Shown in pieces: positions 37,491 to 47,267 of a DNA stretch of 64,000 nucleotides; position 1 is the first letter of the stretch, and every line of letters begins with the position of its first letter. The translations under genes were made by a program, and so were the position numbers. Under the pieces are notes generated by a model that did not search any database, had not been told where the DNA came from, and was given only the letters and a program-made list of their open reading frames with translations. This DNA is from an uncultured Phycisphaeraceae bacterium (lineage in GTDB: Bacteria > Planctomycetota > Phycisphaerae > Phycisphaerales > UBA1924): assembly GCA_937899905.1 (NCBI GenBank), contig CALCCF010000032.1, positions 1 to 64,000 on the forward strand, read 5' to 3'.

Positions 37491-38383
37491 TCGCACACCC
37501 CCGAGCGCGCAAGACCATCGCCAGCACCGCCAGCGTCTCGGGCACGGGCCTGTTCACGAATAAGCCGTGTATGCTGACGTTGAATCCAAGCGAACGCGGC
37601 ATCACGCTTACGCGCACCGATATCAACGAAGCCGTGCCCGTGCATTGCGCCGTGATCAATACGAACCCCGTTCACAGCGCATTCGAGAGCCTCAAAGGCC
37701 GCAGCACAAACCTCATGCATGGGCGAGCCCTGGCCGCCACCGTCGAGCATGCGCTCTCGGCGCTCGCCGGCCTGGGCATCACCGACTGCCACATCGACAT
37801 CGACGCGCCCGAAGTGCCGATCCTCGATGGTTCGGCCATGCCGTTCACCGACGCGCTGCAAGCCGCGGGCGTGACGGGCATCGATGGCACACTCGAACCG
37901 ATCACGCCGAGCGAGGCCATCACGATCGAGGCCCCATCGGGACCGGGACGCATCACCATCGAACCGCGTGAAGAGCCCGGCTGGTCGGTCGCCTATGAGC
38001 TCGACTACGGCGCGAGCGCACACCTCCAGCCGCAGCGCGCAGACTGGGACGGCTCGGCGAGCATGTACACCGAGCGCGTGGCGCCAGCGCGAACCTACAG
38101 CCTCGACCATGAGGCGAGGGCTCTCCAAGCGGCCGGCCTTTTCGCCGACCTCACACCGGCCGACATGCTTGTCATCGGCCGCAAAGGCCCGATCGACAAC
38201 GCCTACCGCTTCGAGCATGAGCCGGCGGCGCACAAGCTGCTCGACGCCATCGGCGACATCTCGCTGGCCGGCCGGCCGATCCAGGCGAACATCGTGTGCC
38301 ATCGCTCGGGCCACGAGTTGAACCACCGCGCGGCTCACGCCCTGTCGACGCTTGAGCACGGCGCGGCACGCTCCACGCCGTAA
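37487..38383 (+). CDS. lpxC: UDP-3-O-acyl-N-acetylglucosamine deacetylase
   Basis: 'KTIASTASVSGTGLFTNKPC', 'TVEHALSALAGLGITDCHIDIDAPEVPILDGSAMPF', 'KLLDAIGDISLAG'; ATGA overlap with lpxD. Confidence 0.92.
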   Translation: MIAHPRARKTIASTASVSGTGLFTNKPCMLTLNPSERGITLTRTDINEAVPVHCAVINTNPVHSAFESLKGRSTNLMHGRALAATVEHALSALAGLGITDCHIDIDAPEVPILDGSAMPFTDALQAAGVTGIDGTLEPITPSEAITIEAPSGPGRITIEPREEPGWSVAYELDYGASAHLQPQRADWDGSASMYTERVAPARTYSLDHEARALQAAGLFADLTPADMLVIGRKGPIDNAYRFEHEPAAHKLLDAIGDISLAGRPIQANIVCHRSGHELNHRAAHALSTLEHGAARSTP

Positions 38384-38458
38384 GAATCTCAGACATACCG
38401 ACCACGCCCGCGCGCCATCTGCCGGCGCTGCGCACGATTCGGCTTGCACACCCCAGCC

Positions 38459-38584
38459 GTTGTGGTATCGTGCAGCGCCCGGTGCGCTGGAAGCAGCCCA
38501 CCACAACCCCCACCACCAGCCGCGCCCGGATCCGGGCCCGCAATCGCGGCGGTGACGCTCGCCCGCGGGCCCGCGATGGGGGTT
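38459..38584 (+). other. Structured intergenic/leader region (nested inverted repeats)
   Basis: GTTGTGGT 38459-38466/ACCACAAC 38500-38507; CAGCGC 38473-38478/GCGCTG 38484-38489; AACCCCCA 38505-38512/TGGGGGTT 38577-38584; GCCCGGATCCGGGC 38524-38537. Confidence 0.5.
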
Positions 38585-38692
38585 CCCATGAAGACCGTGC
38601 AGAATCCGTCCGATCACAACCGGTGCAATGCTCTTATCCGGCGTTCGTTCGTAACGCGTAACACGCTGGCCGGACTATCCTTCCATTGGTGG

Positions 38693-39313
38693 ATGTCGTG
38701 CTTCAAGACGACCCTCCGCCGCGTGCTGGGGGCTCTGGGCCTGGCCAGCGTGCTCGCCGTCTGTGTGGTGTCGGTCGGGATGTCAGGGGGCTGCGTTGAT
38801 CAGGCCGCCATGCGTCACGAGATCGAGTCGGCTCGCCAGGACCTTGGCGGCCTGCGCGGCGTCTTGGCCGCACGAGAGCAGGCCCTCAGCCAGGCCCTGG
38901 ACGATCCTTCGGCCCCAGCCGATATCGCCGCCGGCTGGCGGGCCCAGCTTGTGGTGGTCCAGGACCAACTCGCCGCCACCGAGCACGCTCTCCACGCCTC
39001 TGCCCAATACGACGCCGATCCAGCCGGCGGGCCCATCACCCGAACGGTCGGGGCCGTGGCTCCGTTCGTCCCCGAGCCCTATCGCCTGCCGCTGGTCCTT
39101 GGCGCCGGCCTTGCGGCATCGCTCGCGCGTGGTGTGCAGCTCCGCCGGGCCGGAAGGGCCATCGCCCAGGGCGTCCAGCGAGCCCTCGATGCCGACCCGC
39201 AACTGGCCAGCCGGTTTGCCCAAAACTCAAGTGCCGTCCGAGCCAGCCAGCCCAAGCTCGCACGGCGAATTGTCGATGAGGCACAGGGCAAGCGGGCCGC
39301 GCTCCCGATCTGA
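38693..39313 (+). CDS. Hypothetical secreted/lipoprotein-like protein
   Basis: '[54 protein letters not shown]'; an alternative ATG is at 38588. Confidence 0.5.
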   Translation: MSCFKTTLRRVLGALGLASVLAVCVVSVGMSGGCVDQAAMRHEIESARQDLGGLRGVLAAREQALSQALDDPSAPADIAAGWRAQLVVVQDQLAATEHALHASAQYDADPAGGPITRTVGAVAPFVPEPYRLPLVLGAGLAASLARGVQLRRAGRAIAQGVQRALDADPQLASRFAQNSSAVRASQPKLARRIVDEAQGKRAALPI

Positions 39314-39362
39314 CGGCACGCCCGCCAACAAGCCCATGGGCACCCACGGAGGCACGCCAGGC

Positions 39363-40052
39363 ATGCGTCGAGGATTCACGCTCATCGAGCTGCTCGCGGT
39401 GATCGCGATCATCACGGTGCTCATCGGCATCCTCATCCCCACGCTCGGTGGGGCGCGCGAGAGCGCGCGGCGGACGCAGTGCCTGGCCAACCTCGCCCAG
39501 ATCGGCATTGGCACACAGCTGTACATGGATGCCGAGTCCAAGGGCGTGCTCCCGGTGGTGCGCCCGTTCCATGAGGGCGAGCCCGGCGGCGGCAGCGACC
39601 CGAGCCTGCTCGACGTGCTGAGCCAGTACCTCGACACGCCCGTGCCCACGCGGGACACGCCCGAAGAGGACTTCGTGCTGGGCCGCAACTCGTGCTATCG
39701 CTGCCCGAGCGACCTCGGCGGAAGCGGAGACAACGGCCGCCCGCTGTGGGCAAGCGCGGGCACGAGCTACGAGTACTTCCCCGGCCTGCTCATGACCGCG
39801 ACCGAGATCGTGTTCGCCGCCGAGAGCCCGAGGATAGAACAAGTGGTGACGCGAGCGCTCGAGCTGCAGGCCGAGTCCGGCAAGCCCGCGCCATTGCTGA
39901 ATTGCAACGACGACTGGCACACGCTGCGATCCGGCGGGCCGTCGCGCAACGCCGTGTACTTTCCCGGGATGCGGGCCGACTGGCTCGAGGAACTTTCCTC
40001 CGATGAAGCCGAGGACCTGTTCGGCCTGATCGGCCGCCTCCTTGGTGTGTGA
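39363..40052 (+). CDS. Prepilin-type N-terminal cleavage/methylation domain protein
   Basis: '[48 protein letters not shown]'. Confidence 0.88.
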   Translation: MRRGFTLIELLAVIAIITVLIGILIPTLGGARESARRTQCLANLAQIGIGTQLYMDAESKGVLPVVRPFHEGEPGGGSDPSLLDVLSQYLDTPVPTRDTPEEDFVLGRNSCYRCPSDLGGSGDNGRPLWASAGTSYEYFPGLLMTATEIVFAAESPRIEQVVTRALELQAESGKPAPLLNCNDDWHTLRSGGPSRNAVYFPGMRADWLEELSSDEAEDLFGLIGRLLGV

Positions 40053-40062
40053 TGGGTGTGCA

Positions 40063-40860
40063 ATGACCGACGCACGCGATGACATGATCAAGACTCTGGA
40101 GCGGCTCGAAGGCAGGCGCGCCAAGGTGCGCGCGTGGCGTGAGCGGATGGCCGACTTCGAGCGCAACACCGTGCGCGATCCGGAGAACTGGCGACGCTGG
40201 GCGCGCAAGGGCTGGCCCTTCGCGACAGGGCTGCTCGTCGTCTCGGCCGTGGCGGCCTACTTCGTGCTGCGGCCGACGCCCGTGCCCGACTACGAGAACG
40301 ACCGCATCGACACCCTCATGGACTTCACGCTCTTGCAGAGCGAGTTCAACAAGTTGCCGCTCGAGCGCCGGCTCGAGCTCGTGGGCATCCTCGTGCAGCG
40401 GCTCGACGGAATGAGCAGCAGCGACTCGCTCATGCTGGCCGCATTCGCCGGCTCGATCCGCGGCGAGGCGCGAGATCAGTTGGAAGAGAACGCCAGCCGC
40501 TTGGCTATCGAGCTGTGGGATTCGCTCGCCGCCGACTATCAGGACGTCGGTGAGGCCGGCCGCGAAGAGTACCTCGCCGAGGCATTCGTGCAGTTCGAGA
40601 CGACGCTGGAAATGATGGGCGGCAACGTTCGCGATCGCTCGCCCGAGGATCGGCTGGAGCGCGCCAGGCGCCAGGCGCAGCGCGACCAGGAAGCGCTCAA
40701 GAGCGGTGAGGGCCCGCCCGCCCGCGTGTTCGGTCGCATGTTCGACGTGATGAACAACAACGTCGGTGCGCACGCCAGCCCGATGGAGCGTCGCCGCGGC
40801 GAGTTGCTCATGCGCGACATGACGCGCTTCCTGCGCGGGCAGCCCCTCGGCGGTGGGTAA
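40063..40860 (+). CDS. Hypothetical single-TM protein
   Basis: 'WPFATGLLVVSAVAAYFVL' TM; follows the prepilin gene by 10 nt. Confidence 0.65.
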   Translation: MTDARDDMIKTLERLEGRRAKVRAWRERMADFERNTVRDPENWRRWARKGWPFATGLLVVSAVAAYFVLRPTPVPDYENDRIDTLMDFTLLQSEFNKLPLERRLELVGILVQRLDGMSSSDSLMLAAFAGSIRGEARDQLEENASRLAIELWDSLAADYQDVGEAGREEYLAEAFVQFETTLEMMGGNVRDRSPEDRLERARRQAQRDQEALKSGEGPPARVFGRMFDVMNNNVGAHASPMERRRGELLMRDMTRFLRGQPLGGG

Positions 40861-40911
40861 GAGTCTCGCCGTGCGAACGGCATGAGTAGAGTCGGACCAG
40901 GAGGTCCTCTC

Positions 40912-41643
40912 ATGGCCGACACGATCCGCGACAGCGCACCCGCCCGCTACGACGACCTTCGGGCCGTCTTCATCAACTGCACGCTGAAGAAGTCTCCGGC
41001 CATGAGCCACACGCAGGGGCTCATGGATCGCTCCATCGCGATCATGGAACAAGTCGGCCTCTCGGTCGAGTCGATGCGAGCCACGGACTATGTGCTGCCC
41101 CCCGGCGTGCAGCCCGACATGACCGAGCACGGTTACGACCGCGACGACTGGCCGGCGATGCACAAGAAGATCATGGACGCGCAGATCCTGGTGCTCGGCT
41201 CGCCGATCTGGCTCGGTGAGAAGAGCTCGGTGTGCACGCTCGTGATCGAGCGCTTGTACGGCAACTCGGGCGAGCTTAATGGCCACGGGCAATCGAGCTA
41301 CTACGGCCGTGTGGGCGGGTGCATCATCACGGGCAACGAGGACGGCATCAAGCACTGCGCGATGAACATCCTGTATTCGCTCGGGCACCTGGGGTACACC
41401 ATCCCACCCCAGGCCGACGCGGGCTGGATCGGCGAGGCCGGGCCCGGACCAAGCTATATGGACCCCGAAGCGCACGCGCAAGACAACGATTTCACGAATC
41501 GCAATACCACGATCATGACGTGGAACCTGATCCACCTGGCGCGCATGTTCAAGGATTCTGGAGGCGTGCCCGCGTTCGGCAACCAGCGCGACAAGTGGCA
41601 GGCAGGGGAGCGCTTCGGCTTCGAGAACCCCGAGTACCGCTAG
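40912..41643 (+). CDS. Flavodoxin-like NAD(P)H-dependent oxidoreductase
   Basis: 'RAVFINCTLKKSPAMSHTQGLMDRSIAIMEQ', 'ILVLGSPIWLGEKSSVCTLVIERLYG'. Confidence 0.82.
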   Translation: MADTIRDSAPARYDDLRAVFINCTLKKSPAMSHTQGLMDRSIAIMEQVGLSVESMRATDYVLPPGVQPDMTEHGYDRDDWPAMHKKIMDAQILVLGSPIWLGEKSSVCTLVIERLYGNSGELNGHGQSSYYGRVGGCIITGNEDGIKHCAMNILYSLGHLGYTIPPQADAGWIGEAGPGPSYMDPEAHAQDNDFTNRNTTIMTWNLIHLARMFKDSGGVPAFGNQRDKWQAGERFGFENPEYR

Positions 41644-41646
41644 CGC

Positions 41647-42567
41647 CTAGTACACCGCTGTCTCGAGAAGGCCCGCGCGTTGCAGCACACCATGGAGCGC
41701 ATGCTTGGTTTCGTCCGTGGGCTGGGTCATCGGTAGGCGCAGCTGCCCGCTGTCAAGATTCATCATGGCGAGCGCGGCCTTGACGCAGATCGGGTTGGTC
41801 TCCAGGAACATCGCGCGGGCGAGCTCGAAGAGTCCCTGGTGCTGGTCGCGCGCGGCCAGCACGTCGCGGTCGAGCATGGCCTGGCACAGCGCGGCAACGC
41901 GCTGGGGATCGATGTTGCTGACCACCGACACGCAGCCAACGCCGCCGAGCGCCATGAAGGGAAGGGTCATCGAGTCGTCGCCGCTCAGCAGCGCGATGCC
42001 CGGGCAGCGCGCGAGGATCTCGCTGGCCGAGTCGGTCGAGCCGGTGGCTTCCTTCACACTGACGACCCAGGGGCTCTCGTACAGCCGCTCGATGGTGGAG
42101 GGCTCCAGAGCCACCCCGGTCCGCGCGGGGATGTTGTAGAGCATGATGGGCAGCTCGACGCTCTCGGCGATGGTCGCGAAGTGGGCGTACAGGCCGTCTT
42201 GCGTCGGCTTGTTGTAATAGGGGGTCACGCTCAGGCCGGCGTCGGCGCCCAGGTCGAGCGCGATGCGTTGGAGCTGGACGGCGTGGGCCGTGCTGTTGCT
42301 GCCCGTGCCGGCAATGACGACCAGGTCGTGCACCTTGCCGACCTCGACGCAGTGGCGGACCAGCGTGCGGAACTCGGCCTCGTCGAGCGTCGGGCTCTCA
42401 CCGGTTGTGCCCGCCACAACCAGGCCGGTGATGCCGCCCTCGGCCTGGCGGGCGATCTGGGCGTCGAGGCGGCCGAGATCGATCGACCGGCCGTCGGGCG
42501 TGAACGGTGTGATGATCGCGGTGAACGCGCGGGCGAAGCGGTCGTCTCGGAGATGGCTGGTGGGCAT
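41647..42567 (-). CDS. dapA: 4-hydroxy-tetrahydrodipicolinate synthase
   Basis: 'GITGLVVAGTTGESPTLDEAEF', 'YYNKPTQDGLYAHF', 'LYNIPARTGV', 'VSVKEATGS'. Confidence 0.93.
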   Translation of the reverse strand: MPTSHLRDDRFARAFTAIITPFTPDGRSIDLGRLDAQIARQAEGGITGLVVAGTTGESPTLDEAEFRTLVRHCVEVGKVHDLVVIAGTGSNSTAHAVQLQRIALDLGADAGLSVTPYYNKPTQDGLYAHFATIAESVELPIMLYNIPARTGVALEPSTIERLYESPWVVSVKEATGSTDSASEILARCPGIALLSGDDSMTLPFMALGGVGCVSVVSNIDPQRVAALCQAMLDRDVLAARDQHQGLFELARAMFLETNPICVKAALAMMNLDSGQLRLPMTQPTDETKHALHGVLQRAGLLETAVY

Positions 42568-42713
42568 GGGGACTCTCCGATCGGGTGTGCGAGGCTGGCG
42601 GCGGATTCGGTCTGGTTTGGATCGAGTCTGGGCCTAGCCTCGGTGCCCTGCTGTGAACACTATTCGTTGCCGGCCGCGATCTGGTTTTCGCCGCCTCTTG
42701 GGAGCATCGGACG

Positions 42714-44204
42714 ATGGGCCATCCGGGCATGATCGAGATAGCGCGGCGCATCGCTGCGGGGGAGATGTCCGCCCTTGAGGCGACGACCGAAGCGCTGTCG
42801 CGAGTGGATGCCGTTCAAGGCGAGATCAACGCTTTCGTCGACGTGTTCCACGAGGCGGCTTCTACCCAGGCGCGCGCGATCGATGCGAAGCGAACCAGTG
42901 GTGAAACGCTCGGCCCGCTCGCGGGCGTGCCGGTGGTTGTCAAGGACAACATCTGCATCGGGCAGGATCGTTACCCCGGCCGGACGACGTGCGCGAGCAA
43001 GATGCTGGAGGGCTACCGCAGCCCATACAACGCCACGGCTGTTACGAAGCTGCTTGATGCCGGCGCGGTGATCGTCGCCAAGGCCAACCTCGACGAGTTC
43101 GCCATGGGTGGCAGCGGCGAGCACTCGTACTTTGGCGCCACGAAGAACCCATGGGACTTGGCGCGCACGCCCGGTGGAAGCAGCAGCGGCAGCGCGGCGG
43201 CGGTGGCGGCCGGGTGCGTCACCATGGCGCTCGGAAGCGATACCGGCGGCTCGGTGCGCCAGCCCGCGGCGATGTGCGGCTTGGTGGGACTTAAGCCGAC
43301 GTACGGGCGTGTCTCGCGGTACGGACTCGTCGCCTTTGCGAGCAGCCTTGATCAGATCGGAACGTTCACGAACTCGGTCGAGGATGCGGCCGCGACGCTG
43401 ACGGCGATCTCGGGGCACGACCCGCACGACGCGACGAGCGCGCCGCGGGAGGTCGAGAACTTCGTCGCTGCGCTCGAGCAGGAGGTGTCGGGGCAGCACG
43501 TTGCGAGAGTGCGGCCGGAGGGTGGTGTACACCCGGCGATCAATGACGCGCTCGAGCGCGCGGCCGGTGTCCTGAGCGGCGCTGGTGTCACGCTGGATGA
43601 CGGGCAGCTGCCGCACACGCGGTACGGCGTCGCGGCGTACTACCTCATCGCGCCGGCGGAGGCGTCGAGCAATCTGGCGCGATACGACGGTGTGCGTTAC
43701 GGACGCCGCGCCGAATTGCGTGAGGGTGAGGGGCTCGATGACCTGTACACGCGCTCGCGGTCCGAGGGCTTCGGTACCGAGGTCAAGCGGCGCATCCTTC
43801 TGGGTACGCACGCGCTCAGCAGCGGGTATAACGACCAGTATTACGGCAAGGCCCAGCGCACGCGTCGGCTGATCAAGCAGGACTTCGAAGCGCTCTTCGA
43901 CAGCGGCGCTCGCGCTGTGCTCATGCCGACAACGCCCGAGCCGGCGTTCAAGCTGGGCGAGAAGCTCGATGACCCGATGGCGATGTATCAGGAAGATGCG
44001 TTCACGGTCGGTGCAAACCTGGCGGGATTGCCGGCAATCAGCATCCCGACAGGTACGGTCGATGTCGATGGCTCGAATCTGCCCGTGGGCGTGCAGCTGA
44101 TCGGGCGACCGTTCGATGAATCCGGGCTGCTGGCGCTCGCCCGCGCTCTAGAGCACGGGCTGCGCTTCATAGAACGCAGCCCGCTTGCCAGTCGTGGGGA
44201 GTAG
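42714..44204 (+). CDS. gatA: Asp-tRNA(Asn)/Glu-tRNA(Gln) amidotransferase subunit A
   Basis: Amidase signature 'GGSSSGSAAAVAAGCVTMALGSDTGGSVRQPAAMCGLVGLKPTYGRVSRYGLVAFASSLDQIG'. Confidence 0.92.
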   Translation: MGHPGMIEIARRIAAGEMSALEATTEALSRVDAVQGEINAFVDVFHEAASTQARAIDAKRTSGETLGPLAGVPVVVKDNICIGQDRYPGRTTCASKMLEGYRSPYNATAVTKLLDAGAVIVAKANLDEFAMGGSGEHSYFGATKNPWDLARTPGGSSSGSAAAVAAGCVTMALGSDTGGSVRQPAAMCGLVGLKPTYGRVSRYGLVAFASSLDQIGTFTNSVEDAAATLTAISGHDPHDATSAPREVENFVAALEQEVSGQHVARVRPEGGVHPAINDALERAAGVLSGAGVTLDDGQLPHTRYGVAAYYLIAPAEASSNLARYDGVRYGRRAELREGEGLDDLYTRSRSEGFGTEVKRRILLGTHALSSGYNDQYYGKAQRTRRLIKQDFEALFDSGARAVLMPTTPEPAFKLGEKLDDPMAMYQEDAFTVGANLAGLPAISIPTGTVDVDGSNLPVGVQLIGRPFDESGLLALARALEHGLRFIERSPLASRGE

Positions 44205-44221
44205 GACGTCGGCCTTGCGTG

Positions 44222-45166
44222 TTAGATCGCGCCGGCGATCGCAGGGGCTTCGAGCTTGCCGGCCATCTCGCGAGTCGTATCGGGCGACGTGGTGACCAGG
44301 TAATACAGCAGCTCGTTGTGACGCCAGCCGATGATCTTGCTGGTCGTCTCGCCCTCGGTGCCGATGGCGTACGCCTTACCGGACACGAAACGCTCATCGC
44401 TGCAACGCTGGATGTAGAGGCTCACCTCGACGCGCTCGCCGGCCTGGTCGAAGGCTTCGTACATCATGTGGATGGACGGACCCTTGCCCGGCACCTTGCA
44501 CTTGCCCGCGGCTACGAACGTCGCGCCCGTGGGCAGCAGGTCTTCGGGCTGCACGCGCTCGCCCAGCACATCGCGGAACGCCGAGGGGACGCCCGAGAGG
44601 TCCTTCTGGGTGAACTTGCGCATCGTCGTCGGGTGCATGGCGCAGCGATTGTGCTCGTCGGACATGAAGCCTGCGAGCTGGATGCCCGTGGGCATCTCTG
44701 CCAGCGCCACGCCCGGGGCGCCCTGCTGCGTCGAGGGGTTCTGTTGGAGGTACGACGACACGCCGACGATGATCACCACGGCGGCAGCAAACGCGGCGAC
44801 ACGCTGCCACATGGGGAAGCGCATCGCCGAGGATGAGTCGGACGTTGGCTGGGGCTGGTCCGCCGGCGTGCCCGCGAGGCCGAGCTGTGGCGCCGGGGCC
44901 GTGCCCGCCACCATGCTCGAGATCTTGTTGCGAAGCGCATCTGGGCACTGGCAGTCTGCGGCCATGCAGCGGCCGATCGCTCCACGCAACTTACGCTCGG
45001 ACTCTTCGAAGCCGGCCAGCGACGGGTTGGCCCGCTTAGCGGACTCATAGCGAGCGGCATCCTCGGCGGACAGCTCGCCATCGGCGGCGCAGCGGGCCAG
45101 CCGTTCGAGTTCCGCGTTGGTCAGCGGGCCGTGGTTCGCGTTGTCGTGCGAGTGGTCCTGGCTCAT
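44222..45166 (-). CDS. Membrane anti-sigma-factor-like protein with Cys-rich N-terminal region
   Basis: Downstream of an ECF sigma gene; 'LARCAADGELSAEDAARYE...IGRCMAADCQCPDALRNKI'; single TM 'VAAFAAAVVIIVGVSSYL'. Confidence 0.7.
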   Translation of the reverse strand: MSQDHSHDNANHGPLTNAELERLARCAADGELSAEDAARYESAKRANPSLAGFEESERKLRGAIGRCMAADCQCPDALRNKISSMVAGTAPAPQLGLAGTPADQPQPTSDSSSAMRFPMWQRVAAFAAAVVIIVGVSSYLQQNPSTQQGAPGVALAEMPTGIQLAGFMSDEHNRCAMHPTTMRKFTQKDLSGVPSAFRDVLGERVQPEDLLPTGATFVAAGKCKVPGKGPSIHMMYEAFDQAGERVEVSLYIQRCSDERFVSGKAYAIGTEGETTSKIIGWRHNELLYYLVTTSPDTTREMAGKLEAPAIAGAI

Positions 45167-45320
45167 GCGTGCCGCTCCGAAAAGCTGGGGGAGGCATCAG
45201 GCCGGGCCCCAATGCCCAGCCAACGAACGTCGTCTTGATCTTCGGCAGGCTCCGACCGGCCGATCCGTGTCCCGCGGAATGCGGGGGGGCAGGGGACCGC
45301 CGGGGAGCCTGACGGGGTGC

Positions 45321-45914
45321 CTAACTCTCGTCTCCCACGGTTTCATCCCCCGCAAGGCGATTGATTCCAAGTCTTTCTGCCTGATCGGGGTCGGCCATCA
45401 GGACATCCGCTACGAGTTTTCGGGCCCTGTGGAGCCGGCTCATCACCGTGCCGATGGGCACCTCCAAGATCTCGGCGATCTCGCGGTACTTCAGGCCCTC
45501 GACACCCCACAGCAGCAGGATCTCGCGGAACTCGGGCTTGAGCTCCTCGATGGCGTGCTTCAGGGCATCGTCGACCTGGTCCCAGTCGAAGCTGGCCTGG
45601 TCCCAGGCGGGCGAGGCCTCGCCGGGCGTCAGTTCGCCGTCGGACTCCTCGAAGAACTCGCCCACGGGCGTCGGGCGGCGGCCCTCCCGCTTGATGTCCG
45701 AGTAGAACGCGTTGTGGGCGATGGTGAAGAGCCACGCCCGCATGCCGCCGCCACGTTCCTCGAAGTTCTGCCACGTCTCGCTCTTGAGCGCCCGCAGGTA
45801 CACCTCCTGCACCAGCTCGTCGGCCCGGTCGGGGCTGCGCGTCAGGTGGTACGACAGGCGGTACACCGAGTCGAGGTGTTCCAGGGCCATCGCTTCGAAT
45901 GCCTGGCGATCCAT
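45321..45914 (-). CDS. ECF-type RNA polymerase sigma factor
   Basis: 'HLDSVYRLSYHLTRSPDRADELVQEVYLRAL' (region 2) and 'LKYREIAEILEVPIGTVMSRLHRARKLV' (region 4). Confidence 0.9.
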   Translation of the reverse strand: MDRQAFEAMALEHLDSVYRLSYHLTRSPDRADELVQEVYLRALKSETWQNFEERGGGMRAWLFTIAHNAFYSDIKREGRRPTPVGEFFEESDGELTPGEASPAWDQASFDWDQVDDALKHAIEELKPEFREILLLWGVEGLKYREIAEILEVPIGTVMSRLHRARKLVADVLMADPDQAERLGINRLAGDETVGDES

Positions 45915-46015
45915 GTCAGGGCGTTCCCTTGGGTATCCCAGCGGGCCGAACGAGATCCGAGGGTACACCGCTGATCGGCGGCGGGCCCTCATCACGCGCT
46001 CGATACCCTCCACGC

Positions 46016-46903
46016 GTGCCCGAGTTGCCCGAGGTCGAACACCTGCGCCGCACGCTGGTCCCGCACCTGGTGGGCCGGTCTGTGGTCCGGGCAACGCTGC
46101 ACCGACGGGACATCGCCGTTGGCCCGGGAGACCCGCCCGGTGGGTTCGCTCGCCAGAGGTCGCGTGTTCGGCCGAGACGGCTCACGAAGGCCCAGATGCT
46201 CGAGGGGGCCGTGATCGATCGGATCGACCGCCGGGGCAAGCTGATGGCGATCATCGGGGACGATGGCCGCGCCATCGGCGTGCACCTGGGCATGAGCGGG
46301 CAGGTGCTCTGGGCAGCGGCTGGTGGTCGACTATCAACCGACCATGTCCACGCCACGTGGCGGCTCGACGACGGCTCGAGGTTCGTGTTTCGCGACCCGC
46401 GACGGTTCGGAGGCGTCTGGATGTTCGCCAGCCGGGACGAATTGCCGCCCTGGCAATCCCTCGGTCCCGATGCTCTGAAGATCACTCCAAGCGAGTTCGC
46501 GGCTCGCCTCCGTGGAGCCAAGCGGCCCATCAAAGCCGCCCTGCTCGACCAAGGACTCGTCGCCGGTATCGGCAACATCTACGCCGACGAGGCCCTGCAC
46601 CGGGCGGGCATCCATCCCCTGACCCAGCCATCGTCTCTGGAGCCGGATCGGCTCGAGCGACTCGGGGCCGCCGTCGTTGAGCTGCTCCAGGACGCGGTCG
46701 CGGTCGGCGGCTCGACGCTGCGCGACTATCGAGCGGCCGATGGCGAGCCGGGCGGGTACCAGCACGCCCACCGCGTGTATGGCCGATCGGGCCTGGAGTG
46801 CCTCACGTGCGGTCGGGGTTTGAGCACGGCCAGGATCGCTCAGCGGACGACGGTCTGGTGTCCGGGGTGTCAAGAGTGCGTCCAACCGGTGCCTGATGAA
46901 TAG
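46016..46903 (+). CDS. mutM: Formamidopyrimidine-DNA glycosylase (Fpg/MutM)
   Basis: N-terminal PELPEVE (GTG start), 'DQGLVAGIGNIYADEALHRAGIHP', zinc finger 'CLTCGRGL...WCPGCQ'. Confidence 0.93.
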   Translation: MPELPEVEHLRRTLVPHLVGRSVVRATLHRRDIAVGPGDPPGGFARQRSRVRPRRLTKAQMLEGAVIDRIDRRGKLMAIIGDDGRAIGVHLGMSGQVLWAAAGGRLSTDHVHATWRLDDGSRFVFRDPRRFGGVWMFASRDELPPWQSLGPDALKITPSEFAARLRGAKRPIKAALLDQGLVAGIGNIYADEALHRAGIHPLTQPSSLEPDRLERLGAAVVELLQDAVAVGGSTLRDYRAADGEPGGYQHAHRVYGRSGLECLTCGRGLSTARIAQRTTVWCPGCQECVQPVPDE

Positions 46904-46910
46904 TCACAAT

Positions 46911-46919
46911 TTATCCCCA
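46911..46919 (+). promoter_or_regulatory. DnaA-box-like site (TTATCCCCA)
   Basis: One mismatch from TTATCCACA; low-GC intergenic region. Confidence 0.35.
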
Positions 46920-47192
46920 GTGATGGAATTGCTTCTCCGGTACTCTGGAGCGTCCGGAGATATCTACTACATCATGAAGAAAGAACAGTGATCGTCATAG
47001 TTATGGCTGTTGTCTTGTGGACAGCATCGCCCATGATCGATGTAAGACGATATCTACCAGTTGCTTAGGGCCATGGACAACCGGTCGTCTGGATGTCGGC
47101 ACCCCGACACTGAGCGGCGCTCGCACTTTGTGCGCGTGGTAAAACTACCCACGCTTTGATTCTGACCACGCAGAGCGCCGTCGTTCGCCAGG

Positions 47193-47201
47193 TTATCCAC
47201 A
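47193..47201 (+). promoter_or_regulatory. Perfect consensus DnaA box (TTATCCACA)
   Basis: Exact consensus 9-mer in the same intergenic region. Confidence 0.5.
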
Positions 47202-47247
47202 GTGATATCGACAGGCGCTGGCGCTGATCGATCCTCGATATCGCATG

Positions 47248-47267
47248 AAAAAACGGCCGTGAGGCCG
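47248..47267 (-). terminator. Rho-independent terminator for the minus-strand HTH gene
   Basis: Minus strand: CGGCC-TCAC-GGCCG then TTTTTT. Confidence 0.75.

Noticed and set aside
38473-38499. SRP RNA (4.5S) resemblance through GGAAGCAGCC
   Set aside because: Canonical domain IV (CAGGnCC-GNRA-GGnAGCAG) is not present; kept only as a generic structured region.
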